Shown here: positions 35,989 through 47,486 of the stretch, piece after piece | Layout of the letters: the number at the start of each line of letters is the position of its first letter | Numbering within the stretch: position 1 is the first letter of the stretch | Source: Desmodesmus armatus | Lineage: Eukaryota > Chlorophyta > Chlorophyceae > Sphaeropleales > Scenedesmaceae | DNA: 64,000 nucleotides | Assembly: GCA_007449985.2 (NCBI GenBank) | Contig: VIIQ02000039.1 | Location: forward strand, 372,001-436,000 | Direction: 5' to 3' | Made by a program: the position numbers and the translations under genes | Notes under the pieces: model-generated | Told to the model about the DNA's origin: nothing | The model's database searches: none | Seen by the model: the letters and a program-made list of their open reading frames with translations, nothing else

Positions 35989-38900
35989 TCACACTGCTGC
36001 AAGTGCTGGCGCCTTTTCCAACAGCGCCATCTTCTCCTCAAATATCTGCAACAGCAGCAGCAGCAGCAATGCAAATGCAGTGAAGAGAAGAGTTGACGGG
36101 GAAGCATGACACTTGCGGCCTGGCATACTAGCATCCCAGACACAAGCCCTTGGGTAACTCCATGCTGCTGGTCAACAGGGATTTAGCAGGACATGATAAC
36201 TTGACTGTTGTCCCCCTCCCACACTCCCACCACCACCCGGCGCCTGGCTCTACAGGGACCCCCCCCCCTCAACACACCCACCTTCTGTGCCTCGTGCCAG
36301 CCCTTGCCCTGTGGGTAGGCCATCAGTGCCATTAGGCGTTGCAACGCCAGCCATTGACCCTACCTGCATGCTACTGCTGACCCCTCAAGCCTTCAGCCCC
36401 TTGACACACCCACAAAACAAAAGGGGTTCGGCAGGAAACAATAGGGTGACTGCCCCCCCTCCCCCCCTACCCTTCACCCCGCCCCCAGGCGGCTCGCCCT
36501 CAAAGGGACCCCCCTCGACACACCCACCTTCTGTGCCTCGCTCCACCCCTTGTCCTGTGGGTAGGCCATCAGCGCCATGAGCCGTTGTTACGCCAGCCTT
36601 CGAGTCTATCTGCATGCGACTGCTGACCCCTCAACCCCCGGACCCCTCAAGACACCCACGAAACAAAAGGGATTCAGCAGGTGACTGTTGCCCACTCCGC
36701 CCCCCCCCCCCCACACACACACACAGCCCCCCCCCCCCCCCCCCCGCTCGCTTCCAAAGGGACGCCCGATTCCTCAACACACCCACCTTACCTGTGCACG
36801 TACCAACGCATGAATTGCCCTTTTTTGTTTTTGGTTCAAGCTTGAGTTCAGTCACCCTTGCAAATCCACAGGCGTCTACCCACCGTCTGTGCCTCGCTCC
36901 ATCCCTTGTCCTGTGGGTAGGCCATCAGCGCTGGCAGCAGCAGGTCAGCAAAGGCGTGGCTGGCCTCCAGGGCCAGCACTGAGGGCAGGTTGTCAATCGA
37001 CACGATGTCAAGGGGAGGGTCATCACGCACACGCTTGGTTGGCTCCTCCCTGCAAAAGTGCAAACAAAAAGGCAGACAGTGGTGTGGTAGAGTTACAAGA
37101 GGAACACAATGCAAAAAAGACCACATGTTCACTCACACGACGTCACAGAGGGCTAATCATCCCGCACACGCTTGGTCGGATTCTCCCTGCAAACGACAGA
37201 GGGCAGTACAGCACAGGCAGTGAGAGGCAGTCTTGCGTGAGGGGCAGGTTGTCAATGGACACAATGTCGAGCGGAGGGTCATCACGCACACGCTTGGTTG
37301 GCTCCTCCCTGCGAAAGACAGACAATGGTCTGGTGGTTTCGGGAGGAACACAGTGCAAAGGCACAGGGCCATCTGTACACGGGCAATGTTGAAGGGGGGT
37401 GGGTCACACCCACACTGCAGACAGCAGACGGAGGTACAGCAGCGGGCAGTGGGGAGGTACTCATTGAGGGCAAAGGCATGGCTGGCCTTTAGGGCCAGCA
37501 CTGAGGGCAGGTCGTCGACGGACATAATGTCAAGGGGAGGGTCATCCCGCACACGCTTGGTTGGCTCCTCCCTGCAAACAACATCGTCAACATGGGCAAC
37601 ATCAAATTCAAGCCGTATACTATAACGGTTTGGAAAACACCATCGTTGTGCAGGAAAAGTCGTCCTGGGGTCTGCCCCCCTGGTGACCCCCAAAAAGACG
37701 CAGACCTGAACCCGGCTTGGCTCCCCCCTTTGCCCCCCCCCTCCCCACGGCCTCCCCAATGCAGGCACACGACACATACGTAGTAGTTATCTCGGGGGGT
37801 GGGGGTGGGGGGGTAGGGCTGCTAGGGGTGCTAGGGCTGTCACATATCAGGCCTGATACGTGCTCATATCAGAGGGCGATACGGAGTGATACGGAGGCGA
37901 TACGGAGCTCAGCCCAAAATATGGGTACATATGCATGCACATGCGTTCGCTCTTCGCAGCTGCCCTCCACCCGGCAAAGCAGTCAATGGTGTGCTGCATC
38001 AGGCTTTGCACCGAGAAAACGCCAAGCAGTCGTACACCTTTGTCATGTGATACCTCTGTTCCTACCACAACTGCAGCCCCCCCCCCCTCACCCACCCTCC
38101 CCGACCCCACGCACCAAGATGTGATGGTGTCATACAGCAGGACGGGGTTGTTGTCCCTGTTCCTTTCCCACCCCACACACCACGCTTACTCCACCACGCA
38201 TCCCAACCCCAGACCTGTGCTCAGCCCACTGCACCCCACTCCCACCCAACCGTACCAAGATGTGAAGGCGTTGAAAAACGGTATGGTGATTTTGTCCCTG
38301 TTCCTTGCCCTCCCCACACACCACGCCCACTCCATCATGCATCCCAACACCAAAGCAGGGCTCAGCCCACTACCCCCCCCCTCAACCCACCCAAACTCAC
38401 CAAGATGTGATTGCGTCACACAGCGGTATGCTGTAATCGTCTCTGTTACTTCCCCCCCCTCCCACAATCTCTCTATCAACACACCACGTCCAATCTATCA
38501 TGCAGGCCAACCCCAGAGCCGACTGCACCCACCCACCCGCCCACCCACCCACCCACACTCACCAAGATGTGATTTCGTCATACAGTGGTATGGGGTTGTT
38601 TGTTGAGTTGGGGTCGCAGCTGACATCCCCAATGACCTTCAGCCGCCGCTTGGGGCACTTGTCAACCAGATCATTGTTCAGGAAGGGAGGCATGGAGCCC
38701 TGCAGGCCAGCCACAACAAAATCTACATGATCGATACTACCCGGCGCATTTTGCCTTCTTATCAATGGAATGGTAGGACAGGAGTGCTAATTTCAGGAAG
38801 GGAGGCATGGAGCCGTGCAGGACAACACCTCAGCACTCACAAAAGTTCAACATAACAAATGGTGCTGTCCGAGTTGCAAAAGTGTTGCAAGGCTGAGGCT

Positions 38901-41900
38901 GCTCCTGCGGGCAGCATATCCTGTCAACCACGACCGCCCTGGCAACACACACGAATCATGCCTTGGAAGGGCCGTGCCTGCTTACTCGACAGCTATGCCA
39001 GCCCCTAACTAGCTGCACAGCAACCACACACACACCCTCCTACTACCACAGTCCCACTACCACAGACACCCACGCACCCCCCTCAACCCTGTTGCCGGGA
39101 ATCTGAGGCTAAGCAACGAAAAAACAAATAAAACAAAATAAAAGTCATATAGCAAAAATATTAAATATTATAAACATACATAAACCAATAGAACGGCTAA
39201 CGCCCAGGTGGCGTCAGTGCTGGATCAAAACCTGCCAATATGTGTTTAGGGGATCAGGGGAGGCGTTGCTGCAATTCTGCTGCTGTCCAGCTGCTGCGCA
39301 CTTGCTGCTGCTGGGGTCCTCCTGCTAAGATACTGCTGCTGGGGTACCCAGCGCCGCTGCAGCTACAGGCGCTACCAGCTGTTCCCACTATGGCAGCATG
39401 TGTCAGACTGAAATCAACACAGCGGATTGAGTTGAGCTCGCAAGACCGGGGATGCGTTGTGAAGTTGTCATGCTCAGGTCTAGCTGCAGCACAGTTGCTG
39501 CTGCTGCTGGAGTGCTGCTGTGCCTGTAACTTCAGCTGCTGCCCCTTGCCAGGCTGAAATGAACACAGCGGGGCAATATCGCGCACTCTCGATCACACAG
39601 CAGCACCTGAAATCGCGGTTTGTACTAATTGGCAGAAGTCCGACATACACAACCCAACGTTGGACGACGGTTGTCTGTGCGCCTCGTAGCCAGTCCTCAC
39701 AATGGGTGCATCCATGCCATGCAAGCACGTAAACCATTGTTTGATTGCATTTACAGACGGCTCAGCAGCTACGTTGAACCTTTTTGGTGACTTGCAAGGA
39801 TACCGTTACCAACCGATTGGCCGGCATCGCACACAGGCCCCGGCACAGAGCATGCAGGTCACAGGCTGCCTTCACAAATCCATGTCATAATCGTGACTGG
39901 ATCGGAATTTGCGATGCGGTCGGCATTGAACGCCTGCACATATGCTCTCGCAGCACAAGCAGTTCACACCTTTCAACCGAACACCATTACAATCCTTATC
40001 ATCGATTCATTCGTTATCGCCCGGCAAGTGCGTGGTGCGGAGCTTTTGGGATTGGAATGTAGACTCGTTTTTGGCTGTCATGTGTGGGGGTGTGAACTTT
40101 GCAACGTATAAAGCTCTAAACCTAAAGGTTTCGATCTAATACACAAGACAACATAAAAATAAAAATAACAGAAATGATTAATAAACATCATTGATTCTAC
40201 TGACACCCGCGCACCTGCAGCAGGATGCAGTTGATGAACACGTCACAGTCTGTCAAGATCTCAGGGAAGGGTCCTCCCTTTGCCGTCTCATCCTTGTCCC
40301 ACTTGATCACCTCCAAGCCCGCACGAGTGGCACAGTCCACCGCACCGCCACCACAGCGCCCTAGAGCACCCATCACCAACACCACGGGAGCAGCCCGGCC
40401 CTACACAGGGGCAAGAGTACAGCAGCACACAGCCATACATCTGTCAGGTTGGGATTAATCTAGTGAATTCCAAGCAATTCCATCAAGCTATGCCCCAAGA
40501 TACCTCACCACCACCACAGCGCCCTAGAGCCCCCATTACCAGCACAACAGGGGCAGCCCGGCCCTACAGGGGTGCAAGAGCAGGGGCAGCACATAGACAT
40601 GATGCGTGTTCTTATGAGGCATCAGCAAATTTCCTTGTTTTGTCAAGCCCGCCCGAGTGGCACAGTCCACCGCACCACCACCACAGCGCCCTAACGCCCC
40701 CATCACCAACACCGCGGGAGCTGACCGGCCCTACAAAGGTGCAGCAGCATAGCAGCACACAGCCAGTCATCTTTCAGCCTTTATTGGGACGTTGACTTGC
40801 TCTTTCAAGCTAGGGCCACAGCGCCCTAACGCCCCCATTACCAACGGCACGGGACCAGTTCGGCCCTACATAGGTGCAGGAGCAGGGTCAGGCAGGCAAG
40901 CAAGCAGCGCGGCACAGGGTCCTAGTTAGCATGTATATCTGTTCTCCCTGTAAAACCCACCGACCAACACCTCCATTACCAGCACTACTCACCCACTTTC
41001 ACCCGCCCACCCCCACCTGCCAGGTGCACAGTGTGCACAGTTTTCCTTGACTATTTCCACCATCTGCCATATCTCATCAACAAGCTCTTACATTGTGCTG
41101 TACTCAACCCTAGAACCACTGTACAATTACTTTCCCCCCCCCCCACCCTCACCCCTCATCCCCCCCCCCCCCCAACCCCCCCCCCCCCCCCACCCCTCCC
41201 ACCCCCCCCACCTGTGCTTTGCCCCCCCCCCCCCCACACACACACACACGTGTATGCATCCTATAGCTATAGGTTCTCCTGCTGTCCTCCCCCATTCCCT
41301 TCCATTACCATCTGCAGGTTCTTTACTGCCTATACAGACCTGTGCGTCTCCTTACTCACTTGATTGCCGAGTGCATTCTGTGACTGCTGTTGTTCAGCAG
41401 GCTGTCCTACCAGTCAAACTCCTATGCCCTTCTTCCCAGACCCTGACGACTACCCAAGCCCTTATCACCGGCAGCGTTCACTTCGACCTTCAAGGCACAT
41501 CGAGCCACACTAGGAGGAAGCCTTGATGATGCCTTCATGCCACCCATGTCGGATTTTTACGCCCTTGACTGACTACCTTGACTGACTACCGCTGCTGCCA
41601 TCTCCAACCTCTTCATTGTGCCTGCAGGTAATTCCGGGGTAACGGGACGGTATACAGCGCTGCTTTGCCATGCATTAGCGAGGGATGTGGCCCCTCTAGC
41701 AGTCTCGATTTCGTCCATTACAGTCGTCAGTCCTGGTCAGCAATGTCTACTCTGCCCGCCCTGCGGAGGCCCCTATTGACTGTCGAGGACGCCACACCCC
41801 CAACCAGGTGAACGCTTTCCTTCTTACCTCGCATTAACGCACTTTTTTCCTGCAGGTTTGATGTCTAGCGTCTCCACCTGCCACCGACGCACTGCTCGGT

Positions 41901-44472
41901 ACTGAGCGATTACGTCACTGTTGCTTGCCTGTCTAGTAGGACAGTCTTAGTGAGCTTGCATGTATCCAAGTACTCCCTCTGTCGACACACCGCCCCACAC
42001 CTCCGCCCCCCCCCCCCCAACCCCCCCCCCCCCACCCCCCCCCCCCCACCTGTGCCTTAACTTCCTCCACCATCTGCCGTATCTCATCAACCAGCTCCTG
42101 TTTGGTTGACACCTTGACAGGGGGCACAGGCACACCGGGGTTGAGCACCTGCTGGCACCACGACCGCAGCGAAACAGCACATGTGACTTTGGGTTTTTGT
42201 ATTTTGTAGTTAGGGTACCGCTCTCCTTATTTCTATTCCACTGAAAGGATAGGTAGTACACATTAGCATTTGGAATTTCGTGCTTGACCAGAATGCCTGG
42301 TGAAGATAGTAAAAGACAACGCACCTGGTGGCACCACGACCGCAGCGACACAGCACAGCCAACAAAGCCGGCAAAGGGGCTCATGCCCGCACCCACATTG
42401 TACCCCTGTGCAGGCAGGCAGGCAAGCGGGCAGGCAGAATCTGTCAACACAACTGTGGAGTCAGCACCCATGTGCAGCAGCCACAGCGGCCTTGCTGCCA
42501 GGATGTGTCCACCCTGACCATACAGCCTGATGTGGGCACATGGTGGAAGACCTCGCCATACAGTCCAGCGACCAAACAGGTGTGATGTGATCTGGGTTGG
42601 TCATGCCAGCCCAAAGAAGTGCCATATGTTGTGGGTGAGTCAATCCAGCGTCCAAGCAAGTGTTATGATGTGATGTGATGATATCTGGGTTGGTCTTCCC
42701 AGCGCCCAGGCGACTGTGCTATGGTTGCACACACTGCAAATCAGTTTCCTGGTCATGCCAGCTCAACTGTGGGTTGGCCAGGAACTCATAGTCATAGATA
42801 ACACTGCCGTAGTCAAGCGCGAGTGATGCAATCTGGAGGATTAGTCATAACATCACTCTTCTTACTCATGCCAGCTCACCTGTGGGTTAGCCAGGAACTC
42901 GTAGTCATAGATGACACCACCTCCCTTCTTATAGCGGGCCATCACATCCTGAGATTGGTGTCCACACATGCATTCAACAATCAACAGACGGCAGGGAGGG
43001 GGCGGGCAGCCAAGGTTCAGCTACCTCTATGGTGGAGTATTTTGGGGTGGGTGGGTGGGGGGGGGGGGGGGGGGGGGGGTGGGGGTAGTTACACGTGATA
43101 CTTTCACCGCTGAGCGGTACTCTCCACACTGGATGAACTGGGACGACACACCTGCAAGAAGAACCTGCAGCAAGTATTGTTCGGATTAAAGCTGAGCTCA
43201 ATCACCCAGTGCACGTGCTGCAGCAGATCGCACATGCTTTCAGCTTCCTGCTGCTTTGTACACGGTCGTGTGGTGGTGGCCCCCGGTGTGACTGACAGCT
43301 GTGTGCTGGGGGCTGTGCCACACTACCTCCAAGCCCCATGTGCACTGTCCCCTTCTCTCTTGCAATTGACAACCACACACATGCATTACAGCAATTGCTG
43401 TCCATGCCAAGACGATGGGGCCCAGACCTACGCGCATCTGCCATACGTAATCAGCGCAGTCACAGTCGGCCGTGCCCACCTGCCATCCCTCCTGCCCCTT
43501 GAAAACGTGAGCAAAGTAGGTGTGTCTGTTGACAATGGGGAAGGTGTCAACAGCCAACTCCTTGAGGCCCACACTGCTACTGCGCCTGCTACTATTGCTG
43601 ATCACTACCGCACGGAAATGCCTTACTGAGGGGTATGGAGTGCCATGCACGATGTTTGCAGTGCCATGCACACACGGTCACAGTCGGCGTGCCCACCTGC
43701 CATCCCTCCTGTCCCTTGAACACGTGAGCAAAGTAGGTGTGTCTGTTGACAATGGGGAAGGTGTCAACAGCCAACTCCTTGAGCCCCACAATCAGCAGCT
43801 TGTCGTCCTGCTTCAGGTTCACCCAGGCACCGGTGTCCTCCATTGTGCAGCCGGCCTGGCATAACAACAGCAGCAGCAGCAGCAGCAAGAGCGGGTAATG
43901 TGCACATGCCGCCACCTTGTGCTGGGGACACTTGCAAGGTTTGGTGCAGTTGGACTCAGCGACTGTAGACAGCAGCCATTGCTACTGCAGCAGCAGAAGC
44001 CACGACTAAGGCTGCCCATTTGGAGGTGGGCATGGAAACAAAGATCAAAGCAGTAGTCATGCATGCATACTGGCACTGACATGTGCAAAGGACAGTGATG
44101 ATCATGGCATGCAGGTAACAGCCAGTGCTTGCAAAGTAGGCATAGTGGGTCCTATAAATTTGGCACATTGGAGAAATATCAGATTAAGTATCCCACCTTT
44201 TCATAATCCACGTCCTTGATGATTCGGGTGGGGCTCCTCTCGACATGCACATCAAACTTGTCCATCAGCTGCTTGGCTGTCTCGGGTGTCACCGTTACGC
44301 GCTCTTCGTAGGCTGCGACATAACATTTGTGCACGTACATCATCAGGCAGATGCCAATACAATGTCATCTGCCTGCTACCGGTTTGAGATTGCTGCTGCG
44401 ATCTCCGACACCGGCACAATCACCTTTGGTCTCATGTCGGAGCCAAAGCTTTGGCTTGGATGTTTCTGCCAT
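35989..44472 (-). CDS. LYS1: Saccharopine dehydrogenase (NAD+, L-lysine-forming), LYS1 type
   Basis: Interconverts saccharopine and lysine plus 2-oxoglutarate with NAD. Ten exons: 44472-44424, 44312-44197, 43855-43697, 42948-42880, 42405-42325, 42148-42050, 40400-40215, 38699-38563, 37049-36884, 36045-35989. All phases fit and yield 372 residues, against 373 in yeast Lys1. Landmarks: [19 protein letters not shown] at the N terminus; the active-site region GLKEL...[13 protein letters not shown] with catalytic Lys and His; [12 protein letters not shown]; Rossmann loop [16 protein letters not shown] with the conserved Cys; [25 protein letters not shown] and [29 protein letters not shown]-terminal [13 protein letters not shown]. 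Segment [16 protein letters not shown] is diverged from the usual GRRVAAFG. An in-frame upstream ATG at 44577 would add 35 residues. Introns carry many partial exon copies, entered separately. Confidence 0.93.
36270..36883 (-). repeat. LYS1: Intron 9 of LYS1: two copies of the 3' end of exon 9
   Basis: The last ~45 bases of exon 9 with its donor (encoding [14 protein letters not shown], then GTGGGT) recur in the following intron at about 36541-36585 and 36290-36335. The two intronic units, including the flanking ~200 bases, are about 250 bases long and clearly related to each other. Both keep a plausible AG|GTGGGT donor. Poly-C/G tracts (about 36701-36745) lie between the copies. Confidence 0.87.
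37050..38562 (-). repeat. LYS1: Intron 8 of LYS1: copies of exon 8 end and exon 9 start
   Basis: Next to exon 8, three decayed copies of its last ~30 bases with the donor (CACATCTTG|GT) lie at about 38404, 38269 and 38128, period about 135-175 bases. Next to exon 9, three copies of its start with the acceptor (TGCAG|GGAGGAGCC or close) lie at about 37577-37443, 37312-37220 and 37190-37155. The first still reads [20 protein letters not shown] and beyond; the last is a short, mutated fragment. Confidence 0.88.
38700..40214 (-). repeat. LYS1: Intron 7 of LYS1: 1.5 kb with A-rich islands
   Basis: Two very A/T-rich tracts, about 39116-39190 and 40140-40195, enclose a GC-richer core, in contrast to the rest of the window. 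Within the core CTGAAAT(C/G)AACACAGCGG occurs at about 39408 and 39553. The A-rich strands point the same way, as would the tails of retroposed elements, but no terminal repeat, reverse transcriptase or target duplication was identified. I leave its origin open. Confidence 0.5.
40401..42049 (-). repeat. LYS1: Intron 6 of LYS1: three copies of the start of exon 7 and one of exon 6
   Basis: Exon 7 starts GGCCGGGCTGCTCCCGTGGT after a TAG acceptor at 40400. Copies with the acceptor start at about 40564, 40732 and 40867. All keep the [11 protein letters not shown] reading, and the one at 40732 runs on through [14 protein letters not shown] copy of the exon 6 end (GACTATTTCCACCATCTGCC region on the plus strand) lies at about 41050-41095. 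Long poly-C tracts on the plus strand (about 41130-41235) occupy the middle. Confidence 0.88.
42149..42324 (-). repeat. LYS1: Intron 5 of LYS1, bracketed by a ~35-base direct repeat
   Basis: The last ~35 bases of exon 5 (CGCTGCGGTCGTGGTGCCAC and flanks) are repeated at the 3' end of the intron, directly before exon 6. The repeat offset is 176 bases, exactly the intron length: the donor lies in the AG|GT of the first copy and the acceptor at the AG of the second. Removing one copy plus the spacer would restore an uninterrupted exon 5-6. Confidence 0.88.
42703..42879 (-). repeat. LYS1: Intron 4 of LYS1: copy of exon 4
   Basis: A copy of the 3' part of exon 4 (reading [12 protein letters not shown]) lies 113 bases further into the intron, around 42757-42810. 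Its donor has changed from GT to TT, so it cannot splice there. Further on (about 42560-42710) another pair of local repeats around GATCTGGGTTGGTC is seen. Confidence 0.85.
43474..43696 (-). repeat. LYS1: Intron 3 of LYS1: copy of the 3' half of exon 3
   Basis: About 100 bases of exon 3 with the donor are repeated at an offset of 217 bases (copy about 43474-43580). The copy still encodes [17 protein letters not shown] and FSCAHV-like residues with a frame slip, and retains a CAG|GTGGGC-like donor. A poly-G tract follows at about 43048-43085. Confidence 0.84.
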
Positions 44473-44652
44473 TGCTATTGAGTGCGATCTGCACACCGCG
44501 AGGCCGTTTACGGTGCAAGATCTGCGTTGCCCCTGAAGGAAGGAAGGAAGGGATGATCTGGTGGAAGAAACAAGCATCTACTGTGGAAGATACGCACCCG
44601 TACCTTTCAAACTCGCAAACTAACCAGTGGATTGACAATTCATAGTCCATAC

Positions 44653-44784
44653 CTCAGCAACAATCAGCTGCTGAACCCTCAGGCCTAGGGTGTGACGTCC
44701 AGCCTGGCAGGTACCATCAATGGTGATACCACTCAAGGGAAACTTGTGAGACAGTGCCCGGAACCGGGGAGGTAGCAAGATTTC
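44653..44784 (-). other. Unassigned open exon between URB2 and LYS1
   Basis: 132 bases, open in phase 0, bounded by CTCCACAG on one side and GAG|GTATGG on the other; it reads EILLPPRFRALSHKFPLSG, ITIDGTCQAG and LRVQQLIVAE. It has neither the repeat bias of the spacers nor any match I recognise. URB2's last codons (GGCAAG|GTGTGAG) form a possible donor in the same phase, so it could be an alternative 3' exon of URB2. It could also be a leader exon of LYS1, or a relic. Confidence 0.5.
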
Positions 44785-44980
44785 CTGTGGAGAAACAAGG
44801 GAAACTTGTTTGAAGTACAGTTGCTTGTGGCACATACTAGTGAAGATGATACCAGATTGGCTGTGGGGCTGTGCATACCATGTTCGGGTTCCATGTGCTT
44901 ATGCATGTACAGTACATGCAAGAGGGCTTTCAACCCTTTGATTTCGTTACAACAACACACCCTGACATCACAGCTTGTCC

Positions 44981-46083
44981 TCACACCTTGCCGCTGTGCT
45001 TATGCTGTGCCTCATACTCTGCCCTCAGTGCTGCTAGCGCCTCACGCCTCACACTCCCTAGTGCCCCCTGCCCCACCACCTGGTGCACACACTGAACCTC
45101 GGCAGGGCCCAGAACCCCAAATAGCACACATGCACCACGCCGCACAGCACCTGACACCTCTACACTCACAACAGACAACCCCTGCTGCTGCTGCTGGCTT
45201 GCTGCTGCTTGAGAGACGTTGCCATCACCAGTCCTGAAAGCTGCACCGCTGCTGCCATCAACAACAGCAGTTGTGAGGATTGTGCTGAGGCTACTGGGCG
45301 CTGCTGACGCGACGTGCATTACGTAATCGGTTATTATGTAATGACACTGCCGGCCCAGCAGTTGACCCTGGCCGGCTAATGCCTCGTACACCCGGCCCAG
45401 CTGCCCAGCACAACGCAGCAACAGGTCAGCATCTCTGTGCCACTGCTGCTGTTGCTGCAAGGATACTGCCTGTGCTGCTGCAAGGATACTGTCTCTCAGA
45501 GCTCTGTCTGCAGACAGTAGCAGCAGCAGCAGTGCACGTGCTGCTGCGTTGACCAAGTGCATCTGCCGCTGCAGGTCTGCTGCTCTGTGCCTCACTAGTG
45601 CCACCAGCAGGCTGCAGCTGCTGCAGTAGACCGCAGCAACAGCATCTGCATCCACCTGCTGCTGCTGCTGCTGCTGCTGCTGCAAGGATACTGACCGCCC
45701 ACCAGCAGCAGCAGCAGCAGCAGCGCCTGACTGCATCAGCACCAGCAGCTGCTGCAGAACATGCCTGATAGCAGCAACAATAGCTGCTGTTGTAGTGGCA
45801 GGCAGGTTGAATGTCGCCTCCCTGCCCACCATCGACTCAAGGCACCGCATGGACCATGTCACTGCTGCCAACTGCTGCCGCCAGCCGGCGGCTGGCAGCA
45901 ATGGCGCAGCCGCCACTGCTGCCGGCAGCAATGGCGGCTGGGAGGGCAGCAGCAGCTGTGCCTGGGTGAGTATGTTGAGCAGAGCAGCACAGTAGTTCTG
46001 TGAGTGACTGGCGAGGAGCTTAAGAGCCTTGGGACCATGGGAGCCCTCCAGTAGCACCAGCAGCATCAGCAGCCACGACAGCA

Positions 46084-46119
<36 letters not shown>

Positions 46120-46480
46120 CGCTGCTGCTGCTGGTTATGGAGTTGACGGCGGCTGGGTTGCACAACAGGTGGTGCAGCTGCAGCAGCAGCTGCCGCGGAG
46201 CAGCAGAGACGATGTCCCTCAAGCCCACCAGCACCCCAGACACCAGCAGACCGTACTGCTGCTGCTGCTGTCGACTGCTGCCAGGTGTCACCCGAGTGAC
46301 ACCAGCGACGCCAGCAGCAGTGACGTCACCCATGGTTACGTAGGCAGGTGGTAGGGCGGGCCAGCAGCTAGTGGAGGGAGCTAGTGCTGTCAGCAGCTGC
46401 ATGCTGCTTTGCAGGACGGCAGCAAACACACTACTGCTGCTGCTGCCATAGGCTGGCTCCTCAGCTCCAGCAGCAGCAGT

Positions 46481-46525
<45 letters not shown>

Positions 46526-46972
46526 CTTGCTGCCTGCTGCCTTAGTGAGAGTGAGGTGTGCTGCATTGATGAAGGCTACTGCATGCAGTAGCTGCAGCTC
46601 CTGCACACTGCCAGGCACAAAAGTGCACCCCTGCTGCTGCTGCTGCTGGAGAAGCTGCATCACATGACCCACTGCAGCGCTGGCCGCCTCCTGCAAAGGA
46701 AGGGGTTCCGCCTTACTGCTGCTGCTGTTGCTACTGACAGCACCTTCTGCCAGAAACTGCTTCAGCAGCGGCTCATTGCAAGACAAACTGTGGTACAGCA
46801 AGGCTGCCGCCGCCGCCGCAGCAGGAGCGGATATTGCAGCAGCCCTTGCGGTGCCGACACCCGCTGCAGCACCCTCCTGCTGCTGCTGCTGCTGAATGTC
46901 TGATCGCGGCGTCGCCAGCTGCCGCAGCAGCAAGAGCGCTGCATGCACCACAGCCCTGCAGCTGCCACCAGT

Positions 46973-47003
<31 letters not shown>

Positions 47004-47445
47004 TCTGCTGCTGCCCCTGCGGCTGTCCCTGCTATACTGACAATGGGTGCTGCTAGCAGGGCTGCCAAGCTGTTAGGCAAGCTCGGCATGGCAGCAGCAT
47101 CCTGTTTGGATGCCCTCAGCTGCTGCATTGCCATCTTCAGCAACTCTGCTGCTGCAGCTGCTGCTGCTGCTGCTGCTGGAGACGTGGGTGCATTGTCACC
47201 AGCAGCAGCAGCGGCAGCAGCAGTTGGGGTTTGTTGCAGGAGAGAGCGCAGCAGCTGGTATGCAACTGGCAGAACTGTTCCTAGTGCCGCATTGGCCTCG
47301 TCTAGCTCCTGCTGCTGCTGGCTGGTTTGCAGCCCTGCTGCTGTTGTTGCTGCTGCTGCTGCAGTGGTAGGGATCATGCTGCAGCAGCACACCACCACCT
47401 GTATCAGCAGGCCCTGCCAGCCTGACCCAATTCTGCCACCACCAC

Positions 47446-47486
<41 letters not shown>

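Noticed and set aside
37143..37580. Alternative, mutually exclusive exon 9 versions of LYS1
   Set aside because: The copies have acceptors but no convincing donors, and they end inside the coding block, so they cannot replace exon 9.
41130..42050. Poly-C tracts as assembly gaps or vector sequence
   Set aside because: They are interrupted by A and T in a natural way and flank duplicated exon edges. Their exact length may be wrong, but they look genomic.
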